From: Chimonanthus salicifolius
Lineage: Eukaryota; Streptophyta; Magnoliopsida; Laurales; Calycanthaceae
Reading direction: 5' to 3'
Length of the DNA stretch: 64,000 nt
Assembly (NCBI GenBank): GCA_013350335.1
Contig: CM023537.1
Span: forward strand, 12,877,884-12,941,883
The notes beneath the pieces were generated by a model, which saw only the letters and a program-made list of their open reading frames with translations, had not been told where the DNA came from and ran no database searches. Shown piece by piece: positions 10,501 through 23,066 of this stretch. The translations under genes were made by a program, and so were the position numbers. Within the stretch, counting starts at the first letter, position 1, and each line of letters begins with the position of its first letter.

Positions 10501-13500
10501 TAAGGAGGCAAACTAAGATATTGAAATGAATAAAGGAAATTATATGCACATAGAATAATACCTTGAAAAGCATATAAGGTGTTCCCGTTTCAATCTGGGC
10601 CTTTAGAATTTCAAACCAGAGGTTCTGTGCAGGAACAACCTTTTTTGCCTTACCCTGTCCACAAGCACAAGAATTAATATTGCATATCCATTGAATTGAA
10701 GCACTAGAAATTTTAAATCAAAAGCAAGCAGTAGGTAAATGCACCTCTCTTTCATATTGTGTGTACAATTTCTCAAATTCCTCACCCCAACAGTCTGCCA
10801 AACCTGAAGCTTCATTAGGGCAAAACAATGACCATTCCCCATAACTCTGTACTCTTTTCATGAAAAGGTCAGGGACCCAAAGGGCATAAAACAGATCTCG
10901 TGCCCTGTGCTCTTCCTGCAAAAGCAAACCAAACAGGAATCAAGTCAAAACACAAAGCCATCATCACCACACAAAAATGACTCAAATTAATCCTTAAAAA
11001 GCACAAAGCATGTGCATGTAAAAGTGATACTACATCAAAGACTATAAGAATAATATGGTACAGTACATGGGAGGACAGACGAACTACCCATCTAACCACC
11101 TATCCAATGAAACAAAGAAATGAAACAAACTGAGAGCACAAGACAGAGGAGGCTATCAACGCATAATTAAGCAAATCCTGTTAGATGGTCAGGCAAGTCA
11201 TTGGCTGATCTAATCCTCTAGGAAAAGTTCCATTCCTAGATAAACACCCTGATCTCTTCCACCAGATCAAGCATAAGAGCAAATCAACATATTAAAAAAG
11301 CTGCATGCAAATGATTGCTATATGTCTAGTTATGCATCATGATGTACATATTACCTACTTTGAAGATTTTTAGGAATTAATCACTGATGGATGCTTCCAA
11401 AATACAAAGTCAGGGCTTGCTAAAGTATCTGACACTTACCCATCAGACTTACATTACATGTTTCATGCCAAAGGAAAATTACTGAACACAACATGTACAC
11501 TCATGTATGTATGGATCCATTTTCTAAGGTATGGTGAAGTTGCAGGATAAGAAAAACAAAAATTCTTTGGCTACTTAGAAGACAACAATTTCTAGCTTCT
11601 GGAGACCCAAAAAAAACACAAAAAGCCATATCGTCAGTCGCTAAATTTGCAGACCGAGGAACCCATGAAACCAAAAAGCCAATAGATGCAATAGCATGAC
11701 AGCTGTGTTTGGATGGAGGGTAATTTTTCAAGGGGGGGTGCATTGAGGGGTAAGGGTATTCAAAATGAATATCCTTTGCATGGAAAGGGTATTCAAAAAG
11801 TGAGAAAAGGGGGGTAAAGAGGGGTGTTATCCCATGACCCCCCCAATTACCAAACAAGGGTAATGGGGGGTTACCCCCATCACCCCCTTTACCCCCAATC
11901 CAAACACAGCAGACGAATCTTTTCCACTTTATCTAAGTAAAGCCAAGGACAAAAAGATCCCGAAGCCCAGCCAATACTAATCTTAGAATCTCCTTCTAAA
12001 ATACTCCCCCGAGCCCTTGTTATACATAAAACAAGAATCCCCTATGAACAGTTCTCACGAGTCTTTAATGATAACAGCCAACGGGTGCCCACATGGATGG
12101 GTGAGTTTGAAAAGTCTTAATTTGTATATGTGTGCATAAAGCAGCTTTCCCTTTCAAACAAGTTTGCAATAATCTTGGTGCAAACTCCTTGATGAGCCCA
12201 CTTGGTCCACATGAATGGGTGAGTTTGAAAGGCCTTGACTTCTATATGATGTTAAAAAAATTCTTGACTAAATAAGAGAAGCCACATTTTTAAGGCTCTT
12301 AAAATTTGACATTTATCTAATAATGGAAATTCATCCGATTAGATCAATAGACGTTAAAAGTCAAATTGGTATCAAATTGGACATGGGTGCAATTCACGAG
12401 GAGCGGGTGGGTGAGAGGGAGAATAGCGCCATACAATCCACTATGAACCCCACAATACAAATTTACACCAAACTTCACACAAACTCGTTTGCGGGTGATC
12501 CATGTTATATATATATATAGACCATTGCCATCGACCACACCTTCCCATGGTTCTTCCTCAGATCTAAAAACTCAAAGATGTCAGCATGCCACTGGCTCCA
12601 AATACACAGCAAATGCACCTGCAAGAAGCATCGGAAATAACTCCCAAATTACTAACTCCATCAAAGAAGTGGAACCAGATATCAACCAGAAGTATGTGGA
12701 AAAAAATGAGGTTTACCTTTCCTCTTGCCTCCTCCTTGATCAACATAGCGAGCAGTATCATTGAACACCCGCAGCATTGGAACAATGCCATTGGAAGTTC
12801 CATTTGTACCACGAATGTAACTACCTGTTGCACGTATGTTGTGAACAGAAACACCAATTCCTCCCGCTGATTTGCTAATGACTGCACATTCCTTCAATGT
12901 ATCATATATTCCCTCAATGCTATCATCTTTCATACAAATAAGGAAGCAGCTACTCAACTGCCAAATAACATCAAAAAATAAATACATAAATTATTAATTA
13001 ATTAGCAAGCAATCAACACAACTGCAACTGACTTGGATGCAAAATGGTACCTGAGGCATTGGTGTCCCAGCATTGAAGAGTGTAGGGGAGGCATGCGTGA
13101 ACCATCGTTGTGACATCAAATGGTATGTTTTTAGAACAGACTCAATATCACCTTTGTGAATTCCAACAGCAACTCTCATCAACATATGTTGTGGCCGCTC
13201 CACAACTTTTCTTGAGACCTTCAAGAGGTAGGACCTCTCAAGAGTTTTGAAACCAAAATAGTCATAATCGAAGTCCCTGTCATAGATTATCTCGCTGTCC
13301 AAACAGGCAGCATTCTGAAATGAACAAATCCAACAAGAATGCTTAGAAACTACTGGTTGACTAAATTCAAAAAGGTCTAATTGTATATTATGACAAGATC
13401 CAAGCTAATTTAATACAACACAAGCTTCAGAGTTCTGCCATGCGTGCTCATTTTCTTTGAATCCATAAAAGATCAGGAATTATTTCGCCTGCACCTCAGT

Positions 13501-16152
13501 AAAATATGCAACTTATCAAGTACACCAACGCCCTATATCTGTCAGCCTTGTTTTGTTTATTCAAAGCATTTTTTATCCAATTAGGTGCATAAGAAACAGA
13601 CCATTAAGTATTTCCTCACATAAACAACTAAGATCCAAATCCTCGGGCCTTTTTTCTAGGCCATTAATGAATTTTTTTCTTAACTAACCTTTCAAAAAAC
13701 TGGCACTGATAGATGGGGCAGATTTTGATGGATCGTACATTAAGTGAGGCTTACAATATCTGCAATCCATTTTGCTGAACTATGGATCCTATGTGCAGAC
13801 TGACTAGGTGCAGGCCTAAATTGATAGTTCACTTGGCATGAAAACTTCAAAAGGTAGCATGTTGAAATTTACTGTCAGAATGAGGAGAATGTGAAAGTTA
13901 AAAAAAAAAAAACATGTTTTAAAAAAAGTTCTGCATACAGTAACTCATACTCTACCTCCATGATTATTGCATAAACATCATCAGCAATCAAAGGAGCCTC
14001 ATGTCCCGATCTCTCATTGACATGGTAATACATCTCCTTAATCCTACACCGATCAATCACATGGCACCAATTATTCAAAATTGAAAAATAACTGTTCGTG
14101 ATATAAGTCAAAAATTAAATGCAGACTGAACCATTTGGATTGATCAGGTTAAAATAAAAGCCAGCAACTTTCCTAATGAAGTGGATGCAAGGAGGAAAAA
14201 GGTTCCAGCACCCCTTGGATGAGATATTGTTTGAGCAAAAAAGAACAAAAGAAAAATGGGAAAATAAGTGCAACTCATTTTCTACACCTAATTGCAAAGC
14301 CAATCAAATGAAAGGAATTTCTCCATGAGAGAGCCCCTTCTTGCCAAAAAAAAAAAGGCTGAGTGCATTAGGATTAGGACAACAATTTCTAGGGGATCAC
14401 CCTTCCCAAGAGAGTTTCTTGTTTGTACAGTGAAGCTAGAAAGTAGGAGGGAATCCAATAGAGCCGGGGAGTAGAACCATGGCATGATGTCATCCCCTAT
14501 ACCTTCCCCTACCTAAAAAACCACCAAAGAAGGTGCCACAAGAAAATTGTCCAGCTTTCTGGGTTTTCTAATTACTATCTCCCAATAAAAACTGCAATGA
14601 TCGATTTGGATTGAAGGGCATAGGAGAAAAGGGTGTTTCCACTCGAACACCTTTCCTTAGTAATTTACTGGACAGGGCAAATTGCATCAAATAACATTAT
14701 TTCATGTCACATTTCTCCTACTTATGAGCCACCTGAATTCTACTGTCTCCAGGTAGCACTCTCTCCTACATTCTAGTTCTTAGGAGACCCTTCATTAATG
14801 CCAATCCCCTACCTGGAGAATCACCTAAAACTCTCAATCCAAACAACCTGAAACCCCAATCCTGTCAATTTCACACCTGACCCAAGCAGAGAAAATGGGG
14901 AAATTTCTATCATTTACTCAAATCACCAAAGAGGCATTTGCCTAGTCTAAACGTTGTCTGTTGGATCCTCCACTCTAGGTTTCTTTCTCCAACAAGAGGG
15001 AAATAACTACTTTTCACGTTTAACCACTTGTAAAAAGACAATGAGAACAACTTACGTCTCCGAGAATGACTTCTTAGTGTTCTTGTGCAAATTTGAAACA
15101 GCAATCCTCGCTGCAAGCTAAAACAACCAAGACAAAGATTTAAGAAAGAGAATAAAGATTAGAAGTACGTATACACATAATCTAATGAACAATACTTTTT
15201 TAGCGATAACAGAAAATTTTATTAAACCAAAAACAAATAGTACAAGAAGATAACTCGGCACAGCGAGAGGCTGGACTGGAAACAGAACAGAACTAAAAGC
15301 AAATAAAACATGATTCAGTTCAAAGATTTCCAACTACCGTTAAGCATGGCAGTATCAAAACCAATAAAAATCCATTGTTAATGTCCATAGAATGATGTTC
15401 AACTTGACTTTGCAAATCACAACTTCCTAGGCTCACCCTTGTCCTGAAGAAACCTTCTCTCCAATCAAACAAACCAAATGATGGCCAAAGGAATGATTTT
15501 TAATGAGCTTGACTTCTCTTTAGAAGAAGACCCAATCACCATCCAGAATAACAATACAGAATCACATACATCATTAGCACTTATCCCCAACAGCCACTTA
15601 CATGCATCCATTTGTTTGCACCCGCAACCCACACCGCACCACAATGATAGGCTCATTGAAAAGATTTATGCTTGGGTATGAGGTCTATGAGAAAATTAAC
15701 TTGATTTGATTCAACAAAACCATTTTTAAGGTCCCAATTATCTGGAACAGAAACTTAACCCAATAGTGAACTTGGCTCAAAATCAGGTCAAATTGGACAA
15801 AGATCCAACTCACTAGAGTCGTGTTTGTGTGGGGATGGGTTGGGGATTGGGGGATGGGGAGGTGTTTGTTAAAAAAAAAAAAAAAAGCAAAGTTATATAC
15901 TAGATTAACAATAATGACACTTACAGAAGCATAATCAGGGTGATTGGCAGTCATGGCAGCAGCAGTCTCTGCAGCAAGCTCATCAAGCTGGCTAGTGGTC
16001 ACGCCCTTGTACACGCCAGCACACACCTTCTGGGCCACAAGCACAGGATCACAGTGCTCAATGCTGAGTCCATAGCTCAGCTTCTTGAGACGGGCTGTGA
16101 TTTTGTCAAAATGCACTGATTCTTGTCGACCGTCCCTCTTCACCACGTACAT
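7523..16152 (-). CDS. RNR1: Ribonucleoside-diphosphate reductase large subunit (R1), two +1 indels
   Basis: Catalytic alpha subunit of class Ia ribonucleotide reductase. With the R2 radical subunit it converts NDPs to dNDPs in the cytosol for DNA synthesis. Coding exons in order: 16152-15925, 15117-15056, 14043-13956, 13314-13051, 12957-12717, 12618-12541, 10915-10745, 10654-10562, 10478-10328, 10218-10132, 10030-9866, 9782-9663, 8956-8754, 8645-8496, 8401-8254, 7790-7707, 7621-7523. All junctions are GT-AG and keep phase. Ignoring two extra bases, the protein is 809 aa, close to the usual plant length. Visible landmarks are an N-terminal ATP-cone starting [10 protein letters not shown], Cys218 (LSSCF), the active-site NLCTEI with N427, C429 and E431, Cys444 (AVCNL), and the C-terminal redox pair CMAC (804/807). 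Exons 6 and 9 each have one surplus base (near 12592 and in 10363-10365). Read literally, the first stops translation shortly after residue 303. All other exons are clean, so this is either a very young pseudogene or assembly error. Confidence 0.95.
11703..11909. mobile_element. MITE with CTGTGTTTGGAT ends and CAG TSD in an RNR1 intron
   Basis: A 207-bp element in the intron between RNR1 exons 6 and 7. Its perfect terminal inverted repeats are CTGTGTTTGGAT and ATCCAAACACAG. It is flanked by the 3-bp duplication CAG (11700-11702 and 11910-11912). The interior is dominated by G-runs and C-runs (GGGGGGG, CCCCCC) in inverted arrangement, so the whole element can fold back. There is no coding capacity. 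A 3-bp duplication fits the PIF/Harbinger or CACTA size class, but CAG is not the TWA target preferred by PIF/Harbinger. Confidence 0.8.
15190..15345 (-). mobile_element. LINE 3'-end fragment in an RNR1 intron
   Basis: Read on the minus strand, it ends TTTAATAAAATTTTCTGTTA followed by TCGCTAAAAAAG. This is the same kind of 3' end (…TTAATGAAAT…CGCTGAAAAA) seen on the LINEs in ATG2. There is no coding sequence left. Only the tail is recognisable and I did not find a target duplication. Confidence 0.5.
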
Positions 16153-16191
16153 ATTTCCTATCCTCTCTACCACCAAATGATTTGGCAAAAT

Positions 16192-17270
16192 GCTATAATT
16201 ACCAAAAAAAAAGGGGGGGAGATAAAAAGTCAAAACCAGTAACAAGCACTTCTTGGTGATGAATTTCAACAAAAAGATGTCAAAATAGGTACTATATTGC
16301 CTCTCCTCTCTACCTCGTAAGGATTTTATAAAAATGTTAAAACAAAAAGAAGGCAGATATCAAAAAGTAGGGCGATGGGAAAAGAATTTCTGCAAACAGG
16401 TGCCCAGAAGACTGCAATGCTTCTCCTTTTACCCATCTCTCAGACAGATTTCAGAAAAAAATATGCTACAGTTACAAGAAGATTATAGGGCTGAAAATGG
16501 AGATTAAGATTTACGGGTAAGAAATTCCATTAAACAAGCTCACAAACGACCTCAATGTTGCTTCTCATCCTCTCCACCTCAGCAAAATTGCAAGGAACAA
16601 AAACGCTACCACTACAAGGGGAGAAATGCAGAGAACAGAAATTAAGGTTGTCGGGAAGGGACTTTGTAAAATGGTGTTGAAATGACTAAAATTCTTACCT
16701 CTTACACTCAACTTCAGACGAATAGATAAATCAATTAGGCGTGAGGCCCGCCTAAGTGCAAAGCATATAAGTAGGGCCCATGTGATGACAAATCCAAACT
16801 ACTCTACAACACTCCACCACTACTGAAATCCAATTTGGGCCAATGCTCATCCATCTCATCTAAACCATTTATTGACTACCATGGTCTAATATTTATTCAA
16901 TATTCCAACTTTCATATTAAAAATCAATGGCTTCGATGATCAACGAGTCCAATTGGACAGTCAAACAGTGCACAAATAGCCCAAATGACTATAATCACGC
17001 CACTACAAAGAAGGGAAGAATACGGAGAAGGGATTCGGGGTATGTGGATTGGGAACTTTATCAACCCGATTTTAGGCGGTCGCGTTGATACACGTCTGTA
17101 CCGGTAAATCAATCTCGAATAAAATGAAAACAGAGGCTTGAAAACATCGAGGAGATAGAACAAATGAAAAATTGTGACTGGGAGAATTCGTACCTTTTTT
17201 CAGACGATTTCGAATATTGAGCAGTGAAAACGACAATGGATCTCAGAGAGAGACAATGAAGTGGCTAGGG
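16192..17270 (-). other. RNR1: RNR1 5' UTR exon and 5' UTR intron
   Basis: A donor (AAAAAAG followed by GTACG on the minus strand) ends a non-coding exon at 17194. Acceptor TATAG at 16193-16197 is preceded by a long pyrimidine tract and starts the exon that carries the ATG at 16152. This implies a 5' UTR intron of about 1.0 kb. The transcription start is inferred only, at roughly 17230-17280. Confidence 0.6.
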
Positions 17271-17295
17271 TATGGGGATCGTTAAATAGGATTAA

Positions 17296-17345
17296 TTTGG
17301 CGGGTTTTCTTCGGTTTTTGTTTTATTAGTTTTGCGTTCCCGCGC
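17296..17345 (-). promoter_or_regulatory. E2F-like elements in the RNR1 promoter
   Basis: TTTGGCGGG at 17296-17304 and TTCCCGCGC at 17337-17345 lie just upstream of the inferred RNR1 5' UTR. Both resemble the E2F/DP consensus (TTTSSCGC and close variants). Plant ribonucleotide reductase promoters are known E2F targets that peak at the G1/S transition, so the placement makes functional sense. The sites are read by eye; binding is inferred. Confidence 0.6.
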
Positions 17346-19549
17346 TCCCTGTCCCTCTGGGATTAGGAGTTTTGAATTCCATCATATGCCACGTGGATGT
17401 GATTTTTGTTTTGTTACTTGTGTGGATTGATTGGTTTATGGAATTAGAATTCCGAATCCAAGAAACATAATAAACTTCTTCGCGTATATCTCCAAGACTC
17501 CAACATCGGCTGGGGATACCAATGTTATAAATAAATAAATTTGGTCGGTGGGAGAGGGCTTCTAAACTATCAACTGGTTTAGGTGTTTTGATAATGACAA
17601 AATTCTTCTTTTTTTTAACTAGACAACAAAAATTGAGAAAATTTGACGACAAAATTCTCTTTTATTCAAATGAAAATTTAATAATATAATGATGATCGCT
17701 AATGGTATCATTTGAAATATTGGGTTTAATTTTTTTAAAGCATACATATATATTTTTTTAGATTTATAAAATTATTAAATCTGTCATTTGATGAATTAGG
17801 TGAGGTAGTGTAATAAACTTTATAAAAAAATTATTAAGTACTTTGTCATTTAATTCATCGAATGACAAGTCCAATAGTTTTATAAAAACTAAAATGAAAA
17901 CTCTATTTAAACTTCTCAAATCCCTCTATTTAAAGAAGTTTCTCTCTAAAGTCTAAATACTATTTTGTAATTAAATATATAGAGAATGATGATGACATTA
18001 GTTGTGTAAAATTTGAACTGTATGTGATCATAGTGACCTTGCGATTTAAAATTTGATTGTTATAAAACTATTGATGTTTTATAGTCAATCTCATAAAATT
18101 GAGATGATTGGATTAAGAAGTTTTCTCTTAATTATATCATCTATGAAATCTTTTAATCATTCCATCCCATCCAATCACATGGAGCTTGTCCTTTGATAAA
18201 AGAACAGTCTCTCTAGTAAAATGAGTAACCCGATTTTCTTAGAGTTGTTGTATCTAAAATATAAGTATAACCCTGTATTTAAAAATTAATGGTTTATAAT
18301 AATAAGAGATGAATGTTGCATCTCCTGAATGGCATAATTTATTGTAATCCTTAATATGACAATGTATGATTTTTTTTTTCTATTAACTATTTAATTATTT
18401 TCAAAGTATAAAAAGGTTCAAAAGTTGGTTAGATGGAAGTTGTATATAAAACTATTTCAAAGTATAAAAAGGTTCAAAAGTTGGTTAGATGGAAGTTGTA
18501 TATAAAACTATTTCAAAGTTGAGATACATTTTAATTTTACTATATTTTTTAATTTTAGAATTAATATTTATTTTAAATTTTATAGTGAACATCACTTGAA
18601 TGCTAGGAATGAATTTTGAGCAATTCTAAGTACTGTGACGTATATAAAGGTTGAGATCATAAAAATTGGGACTCAATTTTTAAAAAATTAAAAAGAAAAT
18701 ATGTAATCTTATAGATATTGAAGATTTAATTTTAACAATTATATTAAATCCAGCGGCTATGGTCGATTGAAATATCAATTTTCACTGACAGTAGGATGTT
18801 ATTTTTGCCAATTTTTGGTTATTATTACAAAAAAAATTATGCTTGTAAACATCTAGAAGTAATGGGTTGTGCTTCTAAGGACACAAGCAGTATGGGCCGA
18901 TACTGCATAGTGTCATCCATATTCAAATTTTTTAAATTCTTTTTCAAGAAATTTATTTTAATAATTTTTTAGTTGAATATTGCATTGGATATGATTTTAA
19001 AAAGGTTTAGAAACAAGTTTGAAATGATTTTAACAAGATTTAAAAGCAAGTTTGAAAGTTATTTGTTAATTTCAAACTATTTCTCTTAATATTTGATTAT
19101 TTTGAGTTATGTTTATCAATTTATTTGGAATTTTGGAGTTTTTTAAATAATTTAATGAAATAATATTGATTAATTATGAAAGTAAATGAATATATCTTAA
19201 TATAATTGATATAGTTAATAGGGTGTGTATGTGACTTTTTGAGGTTTATTTTTTACATAATGAAAGTTGGATTTGGGAATTTTTGTGAAATAAATAATTA
19301 AATGATATACAATTGTTTTTGAAATTAAATAAAGATCATTAATATGATTGATATAATTTTTAGAATGTTTCTATGATTTTTCTAATATTCTAAACATTTT
19401 TATAAAATTTAAATTTTTTACCAATTTTTTTATAAATTATAATAGAAAATACATGTCAATATAAGATTCTAGAGAACATTAATTTCATGTAAGGTGTTTC
19501 CTCGAATTACTTACCTATTTTAAAAAATATATATATTTTTCAAATTTTC
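17346..19549. other. AT-rich intergenic DNA with a 56-bp perfect tandem duplication
   Basis: No gene is visible. At 18401-18456 and 18457-18512 a 56-bp unit beginning TCAAAGTATAAAAAGGTTCA is present twice with no difference, so the duplication is recent. The rest is AT-rich and unstructured to the eye. Confidence 0.6.
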
Positions 19550-19709
19550 ATGATATCGAACGAATATCGGCCAAGATATCGATTGGACCCACGCCAATAT
19601 TTGTTTTTTTTTAATAAAAAATAAAAATTGACCGAGATCTCGGCTGTATTGGCCAAACTTTTTTGTTTATGGACGATACTAAGTGTATCGGCCGAGATTT
19701 CGACCCCTG
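19550..19709. mobile_element. ATCGGCCGATA-type hAT-like MITE, copy 2 (eroded)
   Basis: Shares the ATCGGCC(A/G)A motifs with the 3288 and 24651 copies. It ends ...GATTTCGACCCCTG, whose reverse complement starts CAGGGGTCGAAATCTCGGCC like the ends of the other copies. The left end is no longer recognisable, so the start is approximate. Confidence 0.6.
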
Positions 19710-20853
19710 ATACTAGACCCAAGATGAAACTTCGTAATTTAGGTGATTTTTGTAGGGACTACTAAATTTTAACATTGATCTATATTAAAGAAAATATCTT
19801 TCCAACAAGCTCATAACCATATAATTCAATAATCTTTTTATTTAATATGTGAAATAATATTGTATCATTTTATAAATTTTATAACGGGCCAATTAATATT
19901 ACATTTGATCGTTGGATTTGACCATTCATGACTTTGACCACTTAGAAGAGACTTGGCAAGCCCTTTCACGAGGCTTTCCGAAACTCTATGAAAAATCATT
20001 TTCAAAATGTATATCTGTGTTTTTTTTATAGTTTTATGTCATTTTTTTAAATGTTCTACATATTTAAAATTGTTCAGTTATGAATCTGAATATAAGCTTG
20101 CTACTCTTTTATCCATTGAAAAGCAATTTTCCTTTAAACTACAATTTTTTTTTTTTAATTCCGTTCATTTTAAAATAAATATAATAAGATTTTGGTATAA
20201 AGCATAAACTGAATAATTAAGATATCAATGCAATTATAGTTTGTTTGCTCCATTTATTTTTGTAGTTATTTTAAAAAGCTAGTCCTAAATAAATAATAAT
20301 AATAACTTATTCATGGGTGAGCATGATTTTTTTTGCTACCTACTTCAATATGAGATTGAAAAACATATAAATGATAATTTAAAAAAATCATCAAAAATTA
20401 GAATAGTTATAAAAAGTTAAAAACACTAGTATTCTTAATGATATAGAATATTCTACTTATTTTTATAGACTTGTCTCATTTAAATAAAAAATATATTAAT
20501 ATCTCTTATTATAAAAATTATTCTTCGTAGATTCCTGCATGTGAGGGAATCGATGGAATCTAGGTGCTTCGCCTAGGTACATTTAACCATACGTGCATCA
20601 ATAATTAAAATAAGAGATTATAATTAATAATAATAATAATAATTCCGTCGACATCATGGAACCTTCTTTTGTCATCTCTGTTATTTAAAACTCAAAAAGA
20701 TTTGACCTTTAAGCAAGCTTTAACTTGAAATGTGATCAGCATTGACCTTTGCCAAAGCCAAAGAAAATACCAGACAGCTTTAATTAGCCATTAGTTATGG
20801 ACTGTTTGTGTGCGGCCTTTATTTTTCAATTATTAATAATATAATTTATATAG

Positions 20854-21613
20854 GGTTAGAGATATAGACACCACGTTTTTCGATTACCAGACACCACTTT
20901 TTGAATTTTGGAGTGAAATTGTCATTTTGTCCTTCCGTATTTTAATAGATCAATGGAACCTCCAGATAGAAAAACCAATCGAAAGATTTCAGAAATCGTC
21001 CAATCGAACCTCCAAATAGAAAAATCAATCGAACGATTAATAGGAATCGTCCAATCGAACTTTTATATGGAGTGGAGTGAGATTTTCAAAAGATGACGTT
21101 TCTAGACCGATTTTTACAAACAAGGTATCAAAATTCATCTACTCTGAATTTTATTAACTCCGGAGTTGATTTTAAGTGAAAATGATATAATTTTGAGCTT
21201 AAAAAATCGTATCCAAATAATTAAGAAGAAATGCCATTTTTTCTTAATTCTTTGGGTATGATTTTTTAAGTCCAAAACTATACCACTTCCACTTAAAATT
21301 AGTGCAGGAGTTCATAAAATTCAGAGTAGGTGAATTTTGATCCCTTATTTGTAAAAATCGGTCGATAAACAACTTCTTTTGAAAATTACTCTCCACTCTA
21401 TCTAGAGGTTCGATTGGACGATTCTTGGAATAGTTCGATCGGTTCTTCCATTTTGAGGTTCGATTGGACGATTTCTAGAATCATTCAATTGGTTCTTCCA
21501 TTTGCAGGTTCGGTCGGGCTATCAAAATACAGAAAGGCAAAATGGTAATTTCATTCCAAAATTCGAAAAGCGGTGTCTGATAGCAGGAATGTGTGGTGTC
21601 TATATGTCCAGCC
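20854..21613. mobile_element. 760-bp fold-back element with very long inverted repeats (MULE-like)
   Basis: The two halves (about 20854-21220 and 21240-21613) are inverted copies of each other almost throughout. The left end reads GGTTAGAGATATAGACACCA and the reverse complement of the right end reads GGCTGGACATATAGACACCA. Nested CCAATCGAACCTCC motifs in the left arm are mirrored by GAGGTTCGATTGG in the right. Flanks TTTATATAG (20845-20853) and TTTACATGG (21614-21622) agree at 7 of 9 positions, suggesting the 9-bp duplication of Mutator-like elements. There is no coding sequence. Transcription through it would give a long hairpin RNA. Confidence 0.75.
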
Positions 21614-21621
21614 TTTACATG

Positions 21622-21772
21622 GTGTAGCTCAACTATCTCTACTTCATGAAGTGAAAGGTTGTGGTTTGATTCTTCATGGCCTAATCTTAATGTGCCTTAG
21701 GGGTAGTGGACTCACCCGTGGGGGTTTTAAGATGGGTATCCCACAGTTTCTCACACGTAAATTCAAAAAAAA
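21622..21772 (+). repeat. tRNA-derived SINE-like element
   Basis: Starts GGTGTAGCTCAACTATCTC (A-box-like). About 40 bases later comes GGTTGTGGTTTGATTC (B-box-like), followed by a non-tRNA body and an A-rich end (AATTCAAAAAAAATA). The order and spacing match plant tRNA-derived SINEs. It directly abuts the fold-back element. Confidence 0.5.
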
Positions 21773-22591
21773 TATATTAATAATATATAATGAGTCACAC
21801 TCTTTTCTTTGAAGTACAATGAGTCACACTATTATCTCCATGATAAAACAAATCGTAGAATTCAAAGTACGAATACAATCCAACAAACCAACTGATACTT
21901 TTATAGAATTTAATACCACTTAGCATAAATTTTATATTTAATGATATTTAAAAAGAAAAAATTCTTAAATACTTTGAAATATATAAAATCAAACATGAGA
22001 TTCACATGATAAATTGTCGTTTTTCATAATAATAACAATGATAGATTTCGAGAGCTGAATTTTTCGGTAAGATGACAATGTTAGGTCAACGTGACTTATT
22101 ATACTGTACATTTTAAAAGTATAATTCTTTATAAAATTATCTAATTAACTATTATTAAATAAGCACTGTGTTTTAAACAGAGTAAAAGAACAAAGGCTCA
22201 TTATTATTTTAATTATTGTTATTTAAATTATTTGCTTTATCATTTTGAAATTAGACTTCCTAATTTAGTAGAGAGACGTAATCCATGTTCAATCATACGT
22301 GTTGAAATTGCATTCACATATACTAATATTAAAACAATAAAAATTCTCCACCAAAAAAAAAAAATTGCCATTAACAAAATCATTACAAAATACAAACTAC
22401 TATGGAATCTATAACCTTTCTTTTCCGGTCGTTTCTAAGTCGTGTACACTAAGACTCTTTGGTACAAATTGCACGCTATCTTTCGGGTGAAAAAGAGAGA
22501 GAGAAATGGTTCCACCTCCCACAAATAAATAAAACTCTTTCATTCACCAAGTCGGCTTTGATATTTCATGAATTTGTTATTTATAATTATA

Positions 22592-23066
22592 AGTAGGTTT
22601 GTAAACGGATCCAGGCTGGCTTGCAGACTGTCCAGCCTGTCAACTTGGAGTCCGTTTACGATCCAGACCCTAGAGTCCGATAGGACTCGCAGGCTGGAAT
22701 CCTGCAGTGTGATGTTGTGCACGAACGGTCGGACGGACTTGTATAAAACTTTAAAACACAGGAGTTAGGGCACTAGTTCACGCCGTATAATGATTGCTCC
22801 CTCGACTCTCTCCTTCGATCTTCCATATCTTCCCTCTCTCAGTTCTCTCTCACTCAAACTTCTCTCTCAGTTCTCTTAAATCCTGTCCTGCTTGAATCCT
22901 TTATTGTCCTGCTTGAATTCTTTATTTCCGTTTGTGAGCTACTCATTTAAAGAACTAAATTTTTAGACTCCAAATACAAAAAGAGGAAGACCGAGAGAAA
23001 CTGATTTTTCAATCCATAGAGATGGATTATGCCGAGCCGGGCTGGATCCGGGTCCGTTTACAGGTC
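22592..23066. mobile_element. MITE with TGTAAACGGA inverted ends
   Basis: The left end reads GGTTTGTAAACGGATCCAGG. The reverse complement of the right end reads GACCTGTAAACGGACCCGGA and continues TCCAGCCCGG. Flanks TAATTATA (22584-22591) and TAATTATG (23067-23074) match at 7 of 8 positions, as for a hAT-class insertion. The interior contains a CT-rich stretch (about 22800-22925) and no coding sequence. Confidence 0.65.

Noticed and set aside
10328..12618. Rescuing the RNR1 frame by alternative splice sites
   Set aside because: The surplus bases sit well inside exons with good GT-AG borders; no nearby alternative site removes a single base, and conserved residues continue on both sides.
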